Shown here: one piece after another, positions 15,660-24,822 of the stretch | Layout of the letters: the number at the start of each line of letters is the position of its first letter | How positions within the stretch are numbered: position 1 is the first letter of the stretch | Source: Paenarthrobacter sp. GOM3 | Lineage (GTDB): Bacteria > Actinomycetota > Actinomycetes > Actinomycetales > Micrococcaceae | Length of the DNA: 64,000 bases | Assembly (NCBI RefSeq): GCF_018215265.2 | Contig: NZ_CP136562.1 | Location: 3,906,001 to 3,970,000, forward strand | Direction of reading: 5' to 3' | The notes under the pieces: generated by a model | Seen by the model: only the letters and a program-made list of their open reading frames with translations | Database searches by the model: none | Told to the model about the DNA's origin: nothing | Position numbers and translations under genes: made by a program

Positions 15660-17224
15660 TTGGGACCACCCGTCTGCGGCAGCGCCGGAACCTCGACTGC
15701 ATCGCCCAGGACCGAATGGATGTAGGCCGATCGGTCCAGCATGATCTCCGCTGAACCATCCGCGAGGTGGAAGAGCGGCCCGGCGAACACCGTCAGCGCC
15801 ACCCCGAAAACCACCAGTCCCGCCGTCGAACCGACCATGGTCCGCGGGAGCACCCCAACGTTCCCACTGGCCAACAACACGGGATCCGGGTATTCGGCGT
15901 CCTCGGGCTTGCGCCAGAACGCCCTGTTCCAGACCCTGGCGATGGCCAACAGCGTCAGCAAGCTGGTGACCACGCCGCCGACCACCAAGGTGATGGCCAG
16001 TGGAGTGCCCAGTTCCACGCCGGCCTGCAGGAGGCCCAACTTGCCGAGGAAGCCGGAGAAGGGCGGTATGCCTGCCAAATTCATAGCTGGAACGAAGAAC
16101 AGCAATGCCAGCAGTGGCGAGAGTTTGGCCAGGCCACCCAGCCGGTCGATCGACGAACTGCCACCCCGGCGCTCGATAAGGCCCGTCACCAGGAACAGGC
16201 TGGTCTGCACGGTGATGTGGTGCGCCACGTAGAAGACCGCGGCGCCCAGGCCTGCGACGGAACTCATGGCGAGGCCGAACACCATGTACCCGATGTGGCT
16301 CACCAACGTGAAGGATAGGAGACGTTTTATGTCGCTTTGCGCCAAAGCGCCCAAAATACCCACCACCATGGTCAGCAACGCCACCACCATCAATGGAACG
16401 TTGAGGGTATCTCCCGGGAACAGCAACGTCTCGGTGCGGACCATAGCGTAAACGCCCACCTTGGTGAGCAAACCAGCGAACACCGCGGTGACGGGAGCCG
16501 GCGCTGTTGGGTACGAGTCGGGAAGCCAGAAGGACAGCGGGAACACGGCGGCCTTGATACCGAACGCCACCAATAACATGACATGCAGGAGGTTCTGGGT
16601 CCCCTGGTCCAATTCGGCGAGCTTTATCGCCAGGTCCGCCATGGTGATGGTTCCAGTGGCACCGTAAATCATGGCGATGGCCACCAGGAACAACACGGAC
16701 GACACGACGGAAACAACCACGTACGTGACGCCGGCACGAATGCGTGGCCCCGTCCCGCCCAGGGTCATCAGGACATAGCTTGCCGTGAGCAGGATCTCGA
16801 AGCCGACGTAAAGGTTGAAGAGGTCGCCGGTGAGGAACGCGTTTGACACGCCTGCAACCAGGATCAGGTATGTGGGGTGGAAGATCGAGACCGGCGCCTC
16901 CTGGTCGCCATCAGCCATGCCCTGGCCGGTTGCGTAGATCAACACCGCGAGGCTCACCACGGTGGACACAACCAGCATCAGCGAGGAGAACTGGTCCACT
17001 ACAAGGACGACGCCCCATGGAGGCAGCCAACCGCCCAGGGTTACGGACGTGGTGCCGCCGTTCCACACGGATACCAGGAGCAGGCACTCGAGCAGGAGGG
17101 TGGCGCTCAGGATGCCGATACTCACCGCCCGCTGGGCTGAGTGGTGCCGGATCAACAGGAATGCGAGTGCTGCACCCAGGATCGGCAGGAGGACAGCTAG
17201 CGGCGACAGGCTCGCGAGATTCAC
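15656..17224 (-). CDS. mnhD: Mrp-type Na+/H+ antiporter subunit D
   Basis: A 522-residue, roughly 14-helix protein of the proton-pumping NADH dehydrogenase ND2/4/5 family, related to NuoN/NuoM. It includes LFNLYVGFEILLTASYVL, the buried-lysine region FGIKAAVFPLSFWLPDSYPTAPAPVTAVFAGLLTKVG and LAGIPPFSGFLGKLGL. Such subunits form one ion path of the Mrp complex. It overlaps both neighbours by four bases. Confidence 0.94.
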   Translation of the reverse strand: MNLASLSPLAVLLPILGAALAFLLIRHHSAQRAVSIGILSATLLLECLLLVSVWNGGTTSVTLGGWLPPWGVVLVVDQFSSLMLVVSTVVSLAVLIYATGQGMADGDQEAPVSIFHPTYLILVAGVSNAFLTGDLFNLYVGFEILLTASYVLMTLGGTGPRIRAGVTYVVVSVVSSVLFLVAIAMIYGATGTITMADLAIKLAELDQGTQNLLHVMLLVAFGIKAAVFPLSFWLPDSYPTAPAPVTAVFAGLLTKVGVYAMVRTETLLFPGDTLNVPLMVVALLTMVVGILGALAQSDIKRLLSFTLVSHIGYMVFGLAMSSVAGLGAAVFYVAHHITVQTSLFLVTGLIERRGGSSSIDRLGGLAKLSPLLALLFFVPAMNLAGIPPFSGFLGKLGLLQAGVELGTPLAITLVVGGVVTSLLTLLAIARVWNRAFWRKPEDAEYPDPVLLASGNVGVLPRTMVGSTAGLVVFGVALTVFAGPLFHLADGSAEIMLDRSAYIHSVLGDAVEVPALPQTGGPK

Positions 17225-17721
17225 GCGCTGCCTCCTTCCTGGGTGGTGCTGGTGTGCGGCTTTTCCGTGGCTTCCGGATGGCTCCGGTCCGTCGTCGTGA
17301 TGGGCGTTACGGCGAACTCCGAGGTTTCCAACGGAACAATGGCGTCGTCCTCGGCGTCGAAGCTTGGAGTCTTGGCCACGCGAACGTCCTCAAGGTCGTC
17401 CTGGATCTCGTCCTGGCGGGCCAGGACCCACGTCCGGTAGATGATGCCCAGCATGAAGGCGGTCACCGCGAACGAGATCACTATCGACGTCAGGATCAGT
17501 GCCTGCGGCAAGGGATCGCTGTAAGCCTCGGGGTTTGTTTCCTTGCTGTACAAGGGCGCCAGCCCCGCATAACCTCCGGTGCTCAGGATCAGGATGTTGG
17601 TGGCATTGGCCAGCAGCATCAATCCCAACAGCACACGCGTCAGGCTCCGTTCAAGGATCAAGTAGATGCCGCAGGCGTACAGCACGCCCATGACGATCAG
17701 CAGGGTCAGGTTGATGCTCAT
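17221..17721 (-). CDS. mnhC: Mrp-type Na+/H+ antiporter subunit C
   Basis: A 166-residue NuoK-like protein with three helices and LLGLMLLANATNILILSTGG and PLPQALILTSIVISFAVTAFMLG. The C-terminal 55 residues are hydrophilic and acidic, longer than the minimal MnhC fold of about 113 residues. It is coupled to mnhA and mnhD by 4-base overlaps. Confidence 0.93.
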   Translation of the reverse strand: MSINLTLLIVMGVLYACGIYLILERSLTRVLLGLMLLANATNILILSTGGYAGLAPLYSKETNPEAYSDPLPQALILTSIVISFAVTAFMLGIIYRTWVLARQDEIQDDLEDVRVAKTPSFDAEDDAIVPLETSEFAVTPITTTDRSHPEATEKPHTSTTQEGGSA

Positions 17722-20700
17722 GCGGTACCTTTCCCGGATGCGGCCGATTCGGCTGCTTCTTCGGCCAGCCCTGCAGCATCTTCCTCTGCCAGCGGTGAGC
17801 CTTGGCCCTCAAAATGCTCGTCGATCTCGGCACCGAGGCTGCGGAGGACATCAAGCGCCAACCCCACCACCACGATGTACACCCCAATATCAAAAATGGT
17901 GGAGGTGACGAACTTGATGTTGCCGAACACCGGAAGCCAGAACTCGATGATGGCGCTTTGGAAAACCTGCCCGCCCAGGAAGAGCGGGACCACGCCGGAC
18001 GCGGCCGCCGTCGCAAGACCCGTCCCCAAAAGGGTTCCGGCACTTACTGTCGCTGCCTCGCTCAACTCGAACCGGCCACCAGCGAGGTAGCGGATGGTCA
18101 GGGCGAGTCCAGCGGTGAGGCCGCCCGCGAAGCCGCCACCGGGCAGGTTGTGTCCTGCAAGGAGAAGGTAGATGGAGAACACGATCATTGAGTGGAAGAT
18201 CAGCCGGGTGACGACCTCGAAAATGATCGAACGGCGCTCAGGCGCCAAGGTGCGGCCGGCAACGAGCCAGACGTCGCGGGTCACGTCTGTGAACTTCTTC
18301 GCCACGGCAAGCGTGGCATTGGCACGGGAACCGCGTTCGACGCCGATGCGGCGCCCTACGCTGCCTTCGGGCACCGCTTCGGAGGCCTTGATCCGGTCGC
18401 CACGGCTGCGGACGAAGATCAGGCTGGCGACACCCGTGGCGGCAATGGCCAACACGGAAATCTCACCGAATGTGTCCCAGGCGCGGATGTCCACGAGGGT
18501 CACGTTGACCACGTTCAATCCCCCGCCGCCTTCATAGGCCAAGCGCGGAAAATCAAGGGAGACAGGGGTAGCCACACGGGCACCCATGGCGTAGATCGCC
18601 ACGAAGATCATGGTGATGCCGAAGGCCGCTCCGATGATCACGCGGATCACCCTGAGCCTGCCGCCGGTCCTGTCCCGCAGCTCCGCGGGCAGGCTGCGCA
18701 TGGCCAGCACGAAGGCCACCAGCACGATGGTTTCCACCAGCATCTGGGTCAGGGCCAGGTCCGGTGCGCCCTGCAGCGCGAACATGAGGGCGATGCCGTA
18801 GCCCGTCACGGACACCATGAGCACGGCAAGGAAGCGCTTGTTGGCGCGGACGGCAGCCAGTGCGCCCACCACGATGCCTGCCCCGGCCACCATTTGAAGC
18901 GGGGAATTGGGGTCGATGAAATAGATGCCATCCGGCAAGGGCTTGTTGGCCATGATCAGCGCGGTCGCCGGCACCGCAAAAGCGACCGTCAGGATGACAG
19001 CCAGGTAGAAGTACAGCGAACCACGCTGGGTACGGCCCGTGACCCACACCGCAACATCGTCCAAGGCGCCAATGGTGTTCTGGTAGGCGCGGTCGCCATC
19101 CACCCAGTCCGGGACCAGGCCTTGGGCTCGGGAAACGAGGTTGCGTCCGTAGAACATCGCGGCGCCAGCCGCGAACGTTATGGCTGTCAGGCCCAAAGCC
19201 GGGGTGACGCCATGCCACAAAGCCAGGTGTCCGGCGTCGACCGCGTCCGGGCCGTCGGCGAACAACGCCGCATAAGGCTGGATCCACGTGTCCACCGGCA
19301 CCGGCCACAGGCCGTAGGCGATAGTGAGCAAGCTCAGGATGGCGGGGGCGGCCAGGAACGCGGGCTTGATGGGCTTGAACGGTGTGGGCTCCACACCGGG
19401 CTTCGTGGCGAACGCACCCCACATGAATCGGGCGCTGTAGGCGAAGGTGAGGATCGATCCGATCACCAGGCCGACCAGTATCCAGATGCCCCAAGCCGGC
19501 GCGTCATGGCCCGTTCCGTAGTGGACGAAAGCCTCAAAGACCGACTCTTTGGCGACGAAACCTGCCAAGGGCGGGACACCGGCCATGGACGCTGCGGCAA
19601 TGGCGGCCACGACGCCCAGTGCCCGTGAAGACCGGAAGACGCCGGAAAGCTTGCGGATATCGCGTGTTCCGGACTGGTGGTCGATGATGCCCACCACCAG
19701 GAAGAGTGCCGCTTTGAACAGGCCGTGGGCCAGCAGCAGCCCGAGCCCCGCCAGCGCCGCGTCGGGACGACCCAGCCCAACCACCATGGTCAGGAAGCCG
19801 AGCTGGCTGACCGTTCCATAGGCGAGGATGAGCTTGATGTCGGTCTGGCGGAGGGCCCGGTACCCGCCGACAAGCATGGTGGCCAACCCGAGTCCCAGGA
19901 CCACAGGCAGCCAGAATTGTGATTCGGCGAACCCCGGGGCCAAACGAGCCACGATGTAGATGCCGGCCTTCACCATCGCGGCTGCGTGGAGGTAGGCGCT
20001 CACGGGGGTGGGAGCGGCCATCGCACCGGGCAGCCAGAAATGGAACGGAACCAGCGCCGATTTGGTCACCGCACCAGACAGGACAAGCACGACGGCGGCG
20101 GCAACCGCGCCCTGCATGGGTCCAGTCATGAGCGACCCGGCTTGGTCAAGGATGGTCGAAATCCGGTACGTTCCTGCGGCCTGGCCCAAAATGATGAGTC
20201 CAACCAGCATGGCAAGGCCACCTGCTGTGGTGACCATCAGGGCTTGAAGCGCCGATCGGCGGGCGGCCAGGCGGGTCCGGGCATAACCGATCAGCAGGTA
20301 GGACAGGATGGTGGTGAGCTCCCAGAAAATGAAGAGCATCAGAAGGTCATCAGAGGTGACCAATCCGAACATGGCTCCCGCAAAAGCGAGCAGCTGGGCT
20401 CCGAATCCACCAAGGTCCGGATCTTCGTTCTTGAAGTATCGTGCGCAATAGACCAGCACCAACGAACCGACACCGAGGATGAGCAAGGACATCATCCATG
20501 CCAAGGGGTCCATACGAAACGCGAGTTCCAGCTTCAGGCTGGGAATCCACGGGAGGATCTCTTCCATGCCGCCAGCGGAATATGCGGGTCCATATTGGAA
20601 GAGCAGCCACACGAACGCACCCGCGGGCACGGCGGCCAGGACGTAGAACGCATTCCGGCCCAATGCGCGGAAGATCAAGGGCGCCACAGTTGCCGCTACA

Positions 20701-20726
20701 AAGGTGATGGCGAGAACTGTGAGCAC
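17718..20726 (-). CDS. mnhA: Mrp-type Na+/H+ antiporter subunit A fused with subunit B
   Basis: A 1002-residue membrane protein. The first 500 residues are NuoL-like (FIFWELTTILSYLLIGYARTR, SALVPFHFWLPGAMAAPTPVSAYLHAAAMVKAGIY, GVPPLAGFVAKESVF). A NuoJ-like part and a C-terminal MnhB domain (HNLPGGGFAGGLTAGLALTIRYLAGG) follow. Separate mnhB is absent because it is fused here, as is usual in actinobacteria. The start is GTG with GGAG six bases upstream. It is first in the operon mnhA-C-D-E-F-G, which exchanges cytosolic Na+ for H+ and supports salt and alkaline tolerance. Confidence 0.94.
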   Translation of the reverse strand: MLTVLAITFVAATVAPLIFRALGRNAFYVLAAVPAGAFVWLLFQYGPAYSAGGMEEILPWIPSLKLELAFRMDPLAWMMSLLILGVGSLVLVYCARYFKNEDPDLGGFGAQLLAFAGAMFGLVTSDDLLMLFIFWELTTILSYLLIGYARTRLAARRSALQALMVTTAGGLAMLVGLIILGQAAGTYRISTILDQAGSLMTGPMQGAVAAAVVLVLSGAVTKSALVPFHFWLPGAMAAPTPVSAYLHAAAMVKAGIYIVARLAPGFAESQFWLPVVLGLGLATMLVGGYRALRQTDIKLILAYGTVSQLGFLTMVVGLGRPDAALAGLGLLLAHGLFKAALFLVVGIIDHQSGTRDIRKLSGVFRSSRALGVVAAIAAASMAGVPPLAGFVAKESVFEAFVHYGTGHDAPAWGIWILVGLVIGSILTFAYSARFMWGAFATKPGVEPTPFKPIKPAFLAAPAILSLLTIAYGLWPVPVDTWIQPYAALFADGPDAVDAGHLALWHGVTPALGLTAITFAAGAAMFYGRNLVSRAQGLVPDWVDGDRAYQNTIGALDDVAVWVTGRTQRGSLYFYLAVILTVAFAVPATALIMANKPLPDGIYFIDPNSPLQMVAGAGIVVGALAAVRANKRFLAVLMVSVTGYGIALMFALQGAPDLALTQMLVETIVLVAFVLAMRSLPAELRDRTGGRLRVIRVIIGAAFGITMIFVAIYAMGARVATPVSLDFPRLAYEGGGGLNVVNVTLVDIRAWDTFGEISVLAIAATGVASLIFVRSRGDRIKASEAVPEGSVGRRIGVERGSRANATLAVAKKFTDVTRDVWLVAGRTLAPERRSIIFEVVTRLIFHSMIVFSIYLLLAGHNLPGGGFAGGLTAGLALTIRYLAGGRFELSEAATVSAGTLLGTGLATAAASGVVPLFLGGQVFQSAIIEFWLPVFGNIKFVTSTIFDIGVYIVVVGLALDVLRSLGAEIDEHFEGQGSPLAEEDAAGLAEEAAESAASGKGTA

Positions 20727-20885
20727 TGTTTTCTCCGCAAAGTCAGGAACGAATTGTCAAAAGTTGGAGCAAGCGGTCATACGTTGGGTTCGGTTTACCT
20801 AGTTTATCAAGGGGCACGGACAGTGATATCCACATAGGGTCTGTCATGCCAGCACCGTTCGCGTGGTCCCTATAGCATTCAAACT

Positions 20886-22286
20886 ATGAACGCGGCTGCA
20901 GTTCCAGAAACCCACCCAACGTCCGAGCTCGCCTCCGGTCCCGTCGCTTCAAAGAAGGGACAAATCCTTGCGTGGGCCTCCTGGGACTGGGGTTCGGCTG
21001 CCTTCAACGCAGTCATGACCACCTTCGTTTTCACCGTCTACCTGACGTCGAACGCTTTCGGCGGAGAAGACGCGGCGTCGGCGGCCTTGGGTGCAGCCTT
21101 GGCCATCGCAGGCCTAGCCATTGCCCTGCTTGCTCCCGTCACTGGCCAGCGCTCAGACGCGGGCGGCCGGCGCAAGCTGTGGCTAGGGGTCAACACTGCC
21201 GCCACAGCCGTCCTCACGGCGCTGTGCTTCTTCGTTTTCCCGCGGCCGGAGTTCCTACTCTTGGGCGTCTGCTTGATTGCACTGGCCAACATCTTCTTCG
21301 AGTTCGCAGGCGTCAACTACAACGCCATGCTGGCCCAGATCTCCACGCCACGGAATATCGGCAAGGTCAGCGGCTTCGGTTGGGGCATGGGATACCTCGG
21401 CGGAATCGTGGCGCTCCTGCTGGTGCTTCAGCTCTTCGTCCAACCGTCCTTTGAGTGGTTTGGCGCCTCCACCCAGGACTCCCTCAACATCCGGCTCGTC
21501 GCGATTTTCTCGGCGCTCTGGTTTTTCATCTTCGCCCTGCCCGTCATGTTCGCTGTACCCGAAGTGCCCGTTAAAAAAGCAACCGCATCGCTGGGCTTCT
21601 TCGCGTCATACAGGTTGCTCATCCGGCGTATCGGGGCCATCTACCGGAGCAGCCCCCACACTATCTACTTCCTGCTCTCCAGCGCCATCTTCCGCGACGG
21701 TCTGGCCGCCGTGTTCACCTTCGGCGGCGTCATTGCCGCGGGCACCTTCGGTTTCGAGCTCAAGGAAGTGATCTTCTTTGCCATCTTCGGCAATGTCGTC
21801 GCGGCCGTGGGTGCCATCATTGGCGGCTTCCTTGACGACAGGATCGGCCCCAAAGCCGTCATCGTCCTGTCTTTGGTGGGCCTCCTCGTGGCAGGTACGT
21901 TCATCCTGGTGTTGGGCAACGGGGACTACGTGTTCTTCGGCAATGAATGGCCGGGAGCCTCAACGTTCTGGGTCTTCGGCTTGCTGCTCTGCTTGTTCGT
22001 GGGCCCCGCCCAGTCGTCCTCCCGCGCATATCTGGCACGGCTCGCCCCAGCCGGAGAATCCGGTGAACTGTTCGGCCTCTACGCCACCACGGGGCGTGCC
22101 GTCAGCTTCCTGGCCCCGACACTCTTCACCCTGTGCATCGCCATCGCTTCTCCCTTGGTCGCAGAGGGTGAAGCCCAACGCTGGGGCATCCTTGGGATCA
22201 TGGTGGTACTCCTCGCTGGGCTGTTGGTGATCCTGCCTGTAAAGCCACCCACAAAAATGGAAATAGCCGTGGTGCCAGAGCGTTAA
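20886..22286 (+). CDS. MFS transporter, UMF1/Atg22-like
   Basis: A 466-residue, 12-helix protein. ILAWASWDWGSAAFNAVMTTFVF near the N-terminus, PRNIGKVSGFGWGMGYLGGIVAL and the loop GQRSDAGGRRK match the UMF1 family of major facilitator proteins related to vacuolar Atg22 effluxers. The substrate is unknown for bacterial members; amino-acid efflux is only an analogy. TATAGC lies 15 bases before the ATG with no ribosome binding site, so the transcript may be leaderless. It is divergent from mnhA. Confidence 0.87.
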   Translation: MNAAAVPETHPTSELASGPVASKKGQILAWASWDWGSAAFNAVMTTFVFTVYLTSNAFGGEDAASAALGAALAIAGLAIALLAPVTGQRSDAGGRRKLWLGVNTAATAVLTALCFFVFPRPEFLLLGVCLIALANIFFEFAGVNYNAMLAQISTPRNIGKVSGFGWGMGYLGGIVALLLVLQLFVQPSFEWFGASTQDSLNIRLVAIFSALWFFIFALPVMFAVPEVPVKKATASLGFFASYRLLIRRIGAIYRSSPHTIYFLLSSAIFRDGLAAVFTFGGVIAAGTFGFELKEVIFFAIFGNVVAAVGAIIGGFLDDRIGPKAVIVLSLVGLLVAGTFILVLGNGDYVFFGNEWPGASTFWVFGLLLCLFVGPAQSSSRAYLARLAPAGESGELFGLYATTGRAVSFLAPTLFTLCIAIASPLVAEGEAQRWGILGIMVVLLAGLLVILPVKPPTKMEIAVVPER

Positions 22287-22349
22287 CTACATAGGACCGG
22301 CGGAGGGCCACCCCCACACCAGACCGGTTCCCAGAGTTAGGGTGTAGCT

Positions 22350-22832
22350 ATGAATGTGGATGAGACTGAACTCCCGGGCCTTGGGGTCCGTAAGGATTTC
22401 GTCACGGCCTCGGGCCGGCGTATTGGCGTGGTGGAACTGCGGGAGGGCGAAACCCAACTCTTCGTGTCCACGTGGGACGACCCCGACACGTGCCAGGCGA
22501 CCATACCCCTGACAGCCGATGAAGCAGCCGCCTTGGGCAACCTCCTCGGTGGCCAGCACATAGCCATGCGCCTGGCTGAAGCCCACCGCGAGGTTCCCGG
22601 CATCGTCACGCGGCAGTTCTCCATCACCCCGGATTCGCCCTTCGTCAACCAGCCCATGGGCAAAGCCCAGGTTCGTACCCGCAGCGGCGTTTCCATCGTC
22701 GCGATCATGCGCGAGGGCGAGGTCGTCCCCTCCCCCGCGCCCGACGTCGTCCTCCACACCGGTGACTTACTCGTAGCAGTCGGCACGCAGGAAGGTCTTG
22801 ACTCAGCAGCCGACATCCTGCGTAACGGCTAA
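22350..22832 (+). CDS. KhtT-like regulatory subunit of a cation/proton antiporter
   Basis: A 160-residue soluble protein. Residues 8-70 (ELPGLGVRKDFVTASGRRIGVVEL) form the KhtT-type N-terminal domain. Residues 80-158 are an RCK_C/TrkA_C domain (SPFVNQPMGKAQVRTRSGVSIVAIMREGE, LHTGDLLVAVGTQEGLDSA). In Bacillus, KhtT binds cyclic di-AMP and controls the K+/H+ antiporter KhtU. It precedes the antiporter gene by five bases. Confidence 0.88.
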   Translation: MNVDETELPGLGVRKDFVTASGRRIGVVELREGETQLFVSTWDDPDTCQATIPLTADEAAALGNLLGGQHIAMRLAEAHREVPGIVTRQFSITPDSPFVNQPMGKAQVRTRSGVSIVAIMREGEVVPSPAPDVVLHTGDLLVAVGTQEGLDSAADILRNG

Positions 22833-22837
22833 CCCGG

Positions 22838-24037
22838 ATGGACCCGCTTGCACTAGCCCTCGTTGAACTGGGGGCCGTCGTCTTCTGCCTCGGCCTCCTG
22901 GCTCGGTTAGCGGGTCGAATTGGCATGTCGCCCATTCCGCTCTACCTTGTGGGCGGTTTGGCCTTCGGTGCCGGCGGGTTCGTCAAGCTGGACGGCATGC
23001 ACGAGTTCTCGCACCTCTCTGGCGAAATTGGCGTCATACTGCTCCTGCTTATGCTCGGACTGGAATATACGGCGTCAGAGCTCGTCACCGGGCTGAGGCG
23101 CTCATGGCAGGCGGGCGTGCTGGACTTCATCCTGAACTTCATTCCAGGAGCCGGTATTGCCGTCCTCCTGGGGTGGGGCCTCGTCGGCGCCATCGTCATG
23201 GGCGGCGTCACCTACATCTCGTCGTCAGGGATTGCCGCAAAAGTCATCACCGACCTGGGCCGCATTGGTAACCGCGAGACGCCCGTCGTGCTGTCCATCC
23301 TGGTGTTCGAAGACCTGGCCATGGCCATCTACCTCCCCATCCTCACCGCGATCCTCGCCGGTGTTGGTTTCCTGGGCGGCCTGCAGACCGTGGGCATCGC
23401 CCTGGCCGTGGTCACGGTGGTGCTGGTGATCGCCCTCAAGCACGGCCACCGAGTGTCCCAAGCGATCCACAGCGAGAACTCCGAAGTCTTCCTGCTGAAC
23501 TTGCTGGGGCTCGCGCTGTTGGTGGCTGGCATAGCCTCGGCATTGCAGGTATCGGCTGCTGTGGGTGCCTTCATGTTGGGGATCGCGATCTCCGGGGCCA
23601 CCGCGCATAACGCCACACGGATCCTGGAACCCTTGCGTGACCTGTTTGCGGCCATCTTCTTCGTGGCATTCGGGCTGAACACAGACCCCACGTCCATCCC
23701 GCCCGTGCTCGGATGGGCCCTCGTGTTGGCCGTCCTAACCACCCTCACCAAAATGCTCACGGGATTCTGGGCTGCGAAACGTGCCGGCATCGCTGTGCCT
23801 GGCCGTTTCCGCGCCGGGGCAGCGCTGATCGCACGCGGCGAGTTCTCCATCGTCATCGCAGGCCTCGCCGTCACGTCCGGAGCCGTCCCCGACGAGCTCG
23901 CCGCACTCGCCACGGCATACGTCCTCATCATGGCCATCCTCGGCCCGCTGGCGGCAAGGTTCGTCGAACCCGTGGTCAAGGTCTTCCGCAAAACCCCCGG
24001 AGCCCCACCCCGGCGCCCTGAGCGCGCTCCCGCCTAA
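22838..24037 (+). CDS. cation/proton antiporter, CPA2 family (KhtU-like)
   Basis: A 399-residue protein with about 12 helices. LGLLARLAGRIGMSPIPLYLVGGLAFG, GVILLLLMLGLEYTASEL, SSSGIAAKVITDLGR and LARGEFSIVIAGLAV-like features (ALIARGEFSIVIAGL) match CPA2 antiporters. It lacks a cytosolic KTN domain; the separate KhtT-like protein just upstream supplies regulation. The pair probably exports K+ in exchange for protons. A 9-bp hairpin follows the stop. Confidence 0.9.
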   Translation: MDPLALALVELGAVVFCLGLLARLAGRIGMSPIPLYLVGGLAFGAGGFVKLDGMHEFSHLSGEIGVILLLLMLGLEYTASELVTGLRRSWQAGVLDFILNFIPGAGIAVLLGWGLVGAIVMGGVTYISSSGIAAKVITDLGRIGNRETPVVLSILVFEDLAMAIYLPILTAILAGVGFLGGLQTVGIALAVVTVVLVIALKHGHRVSQAIHSENSEVFLLNLLGLALLVAGIASALQVSAAVGAFMLGIAISGATAHNATRILEPLRDLFAAIFFVAFGLNTDPTSIPPVLGWALVLAVLTTLTKMLTGFWAAKRAGIAVPGRFRAGAALIARGEFSIVIAGLAVTSGAVPDELAALATAYVLIMAILGPLAARFVEPVVKVFRKTPGAPPRRPERAPA

Positions 24038-24040
24038 GCT

Positions 24041-24069
24041 GGTAAGTCCTGTCCGCGGTTGGACTTACC
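24041..24069. terminator. stem-loop after the KhtU-like gene
   Basis: GGTAAGTCC (24041-24049) and GGACTTACC (24061-24069) form a perfect 9-bp stem with an 11-base loop, three bases after the antiporter stop. No T-run follows (CCCGGCGG), so termination would be weak or factor-assisted. The convergent dcd gene ends 53 bases further on. Confidence 0.5.
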
Positions 24070-24121
24070 CCCGGCGGAGGGGCAATCCAAAATGCCGGGA
24101 GCTAACCCTCGACGCGAAGAA

Positions 24122-24697
24122 CTAAATGGACGTCCGGTGGAAGTTCTGGTGGCTGCGGCTGGCGGTGGGGCCGCGCTGGCCTTGGTAGCGGTTGCCGTAT
24201 TCGCCGGAGCCGTAGGGGTGCTCGGCCGACGACGTGAGTCGGAAGAAGCAGAGCTGGCCGATCTTCATGCCCGGCCACAGCTTGATGGGGAGGGTGGCGA
24301 CGTTCGACAGTTCCAGTGTCACGTGCCCGGAAAACCCGGGGTCGATGAAGCCGGCCGTGGAGTGCGTCAGCAGCCCGAGGCGGCCCAGGGACGACTTGCC
24401 TTCGAGGCGCGCGGCGATGTCGTCCGCGAGGCTGACCGTTTCGTAGGTGGAGCCCAGCACGAATTCACCGGGGTGCAGGATGAAAGGTTCGTCGCCTTCG
24501 ACCTCTACCAGCCGCGTGAGTTCCGGCTGTTCTTCGGCAGGGTCGATGTGGGCGTATTTGTGGTTGTCGAAGAGCCGGAAGAACCGGTCAATCCGGACGT
24601 CCACGGAAGACGGCTGGACCATCGCGGGGTCGTACGGTTCAAGAACAATCCGTTGGGAGTCTATTTCGGCACGAATATCGCGGTCAGAGATCAGCAC
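24122..24697 (-). CDS. dcd: dCTP deaminase
   Basis: A 191-residue enzyme starting (GTG) [11 protein letters not shown], the exact length and start context of actinobacterial Dcd. Key stretches are [69 protein letters not shown] (the active-site SSLGR and the glutamate in TLELSN) and GQLCFFRL. The mycobacterial homologue both deaminates dCTP and hydrolyses dUTP to give dUMP, and the same may hold here. An in-frame ATG 13 codons upstream is possible but adds non-conserved residues. Confidence 0.93.
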
Positions 24698-24822
24698 AGC
24701 ATCAAAAATACCCCATGCGCCAAATACCCGATGCATTGTCCGGCCAGCCCCATGGGACTATAGTTCCCGGACATGTAGAACCGCGCCCGTACCTGGGGGC
24801 ATCGAGCATTCGCGGGGTAATT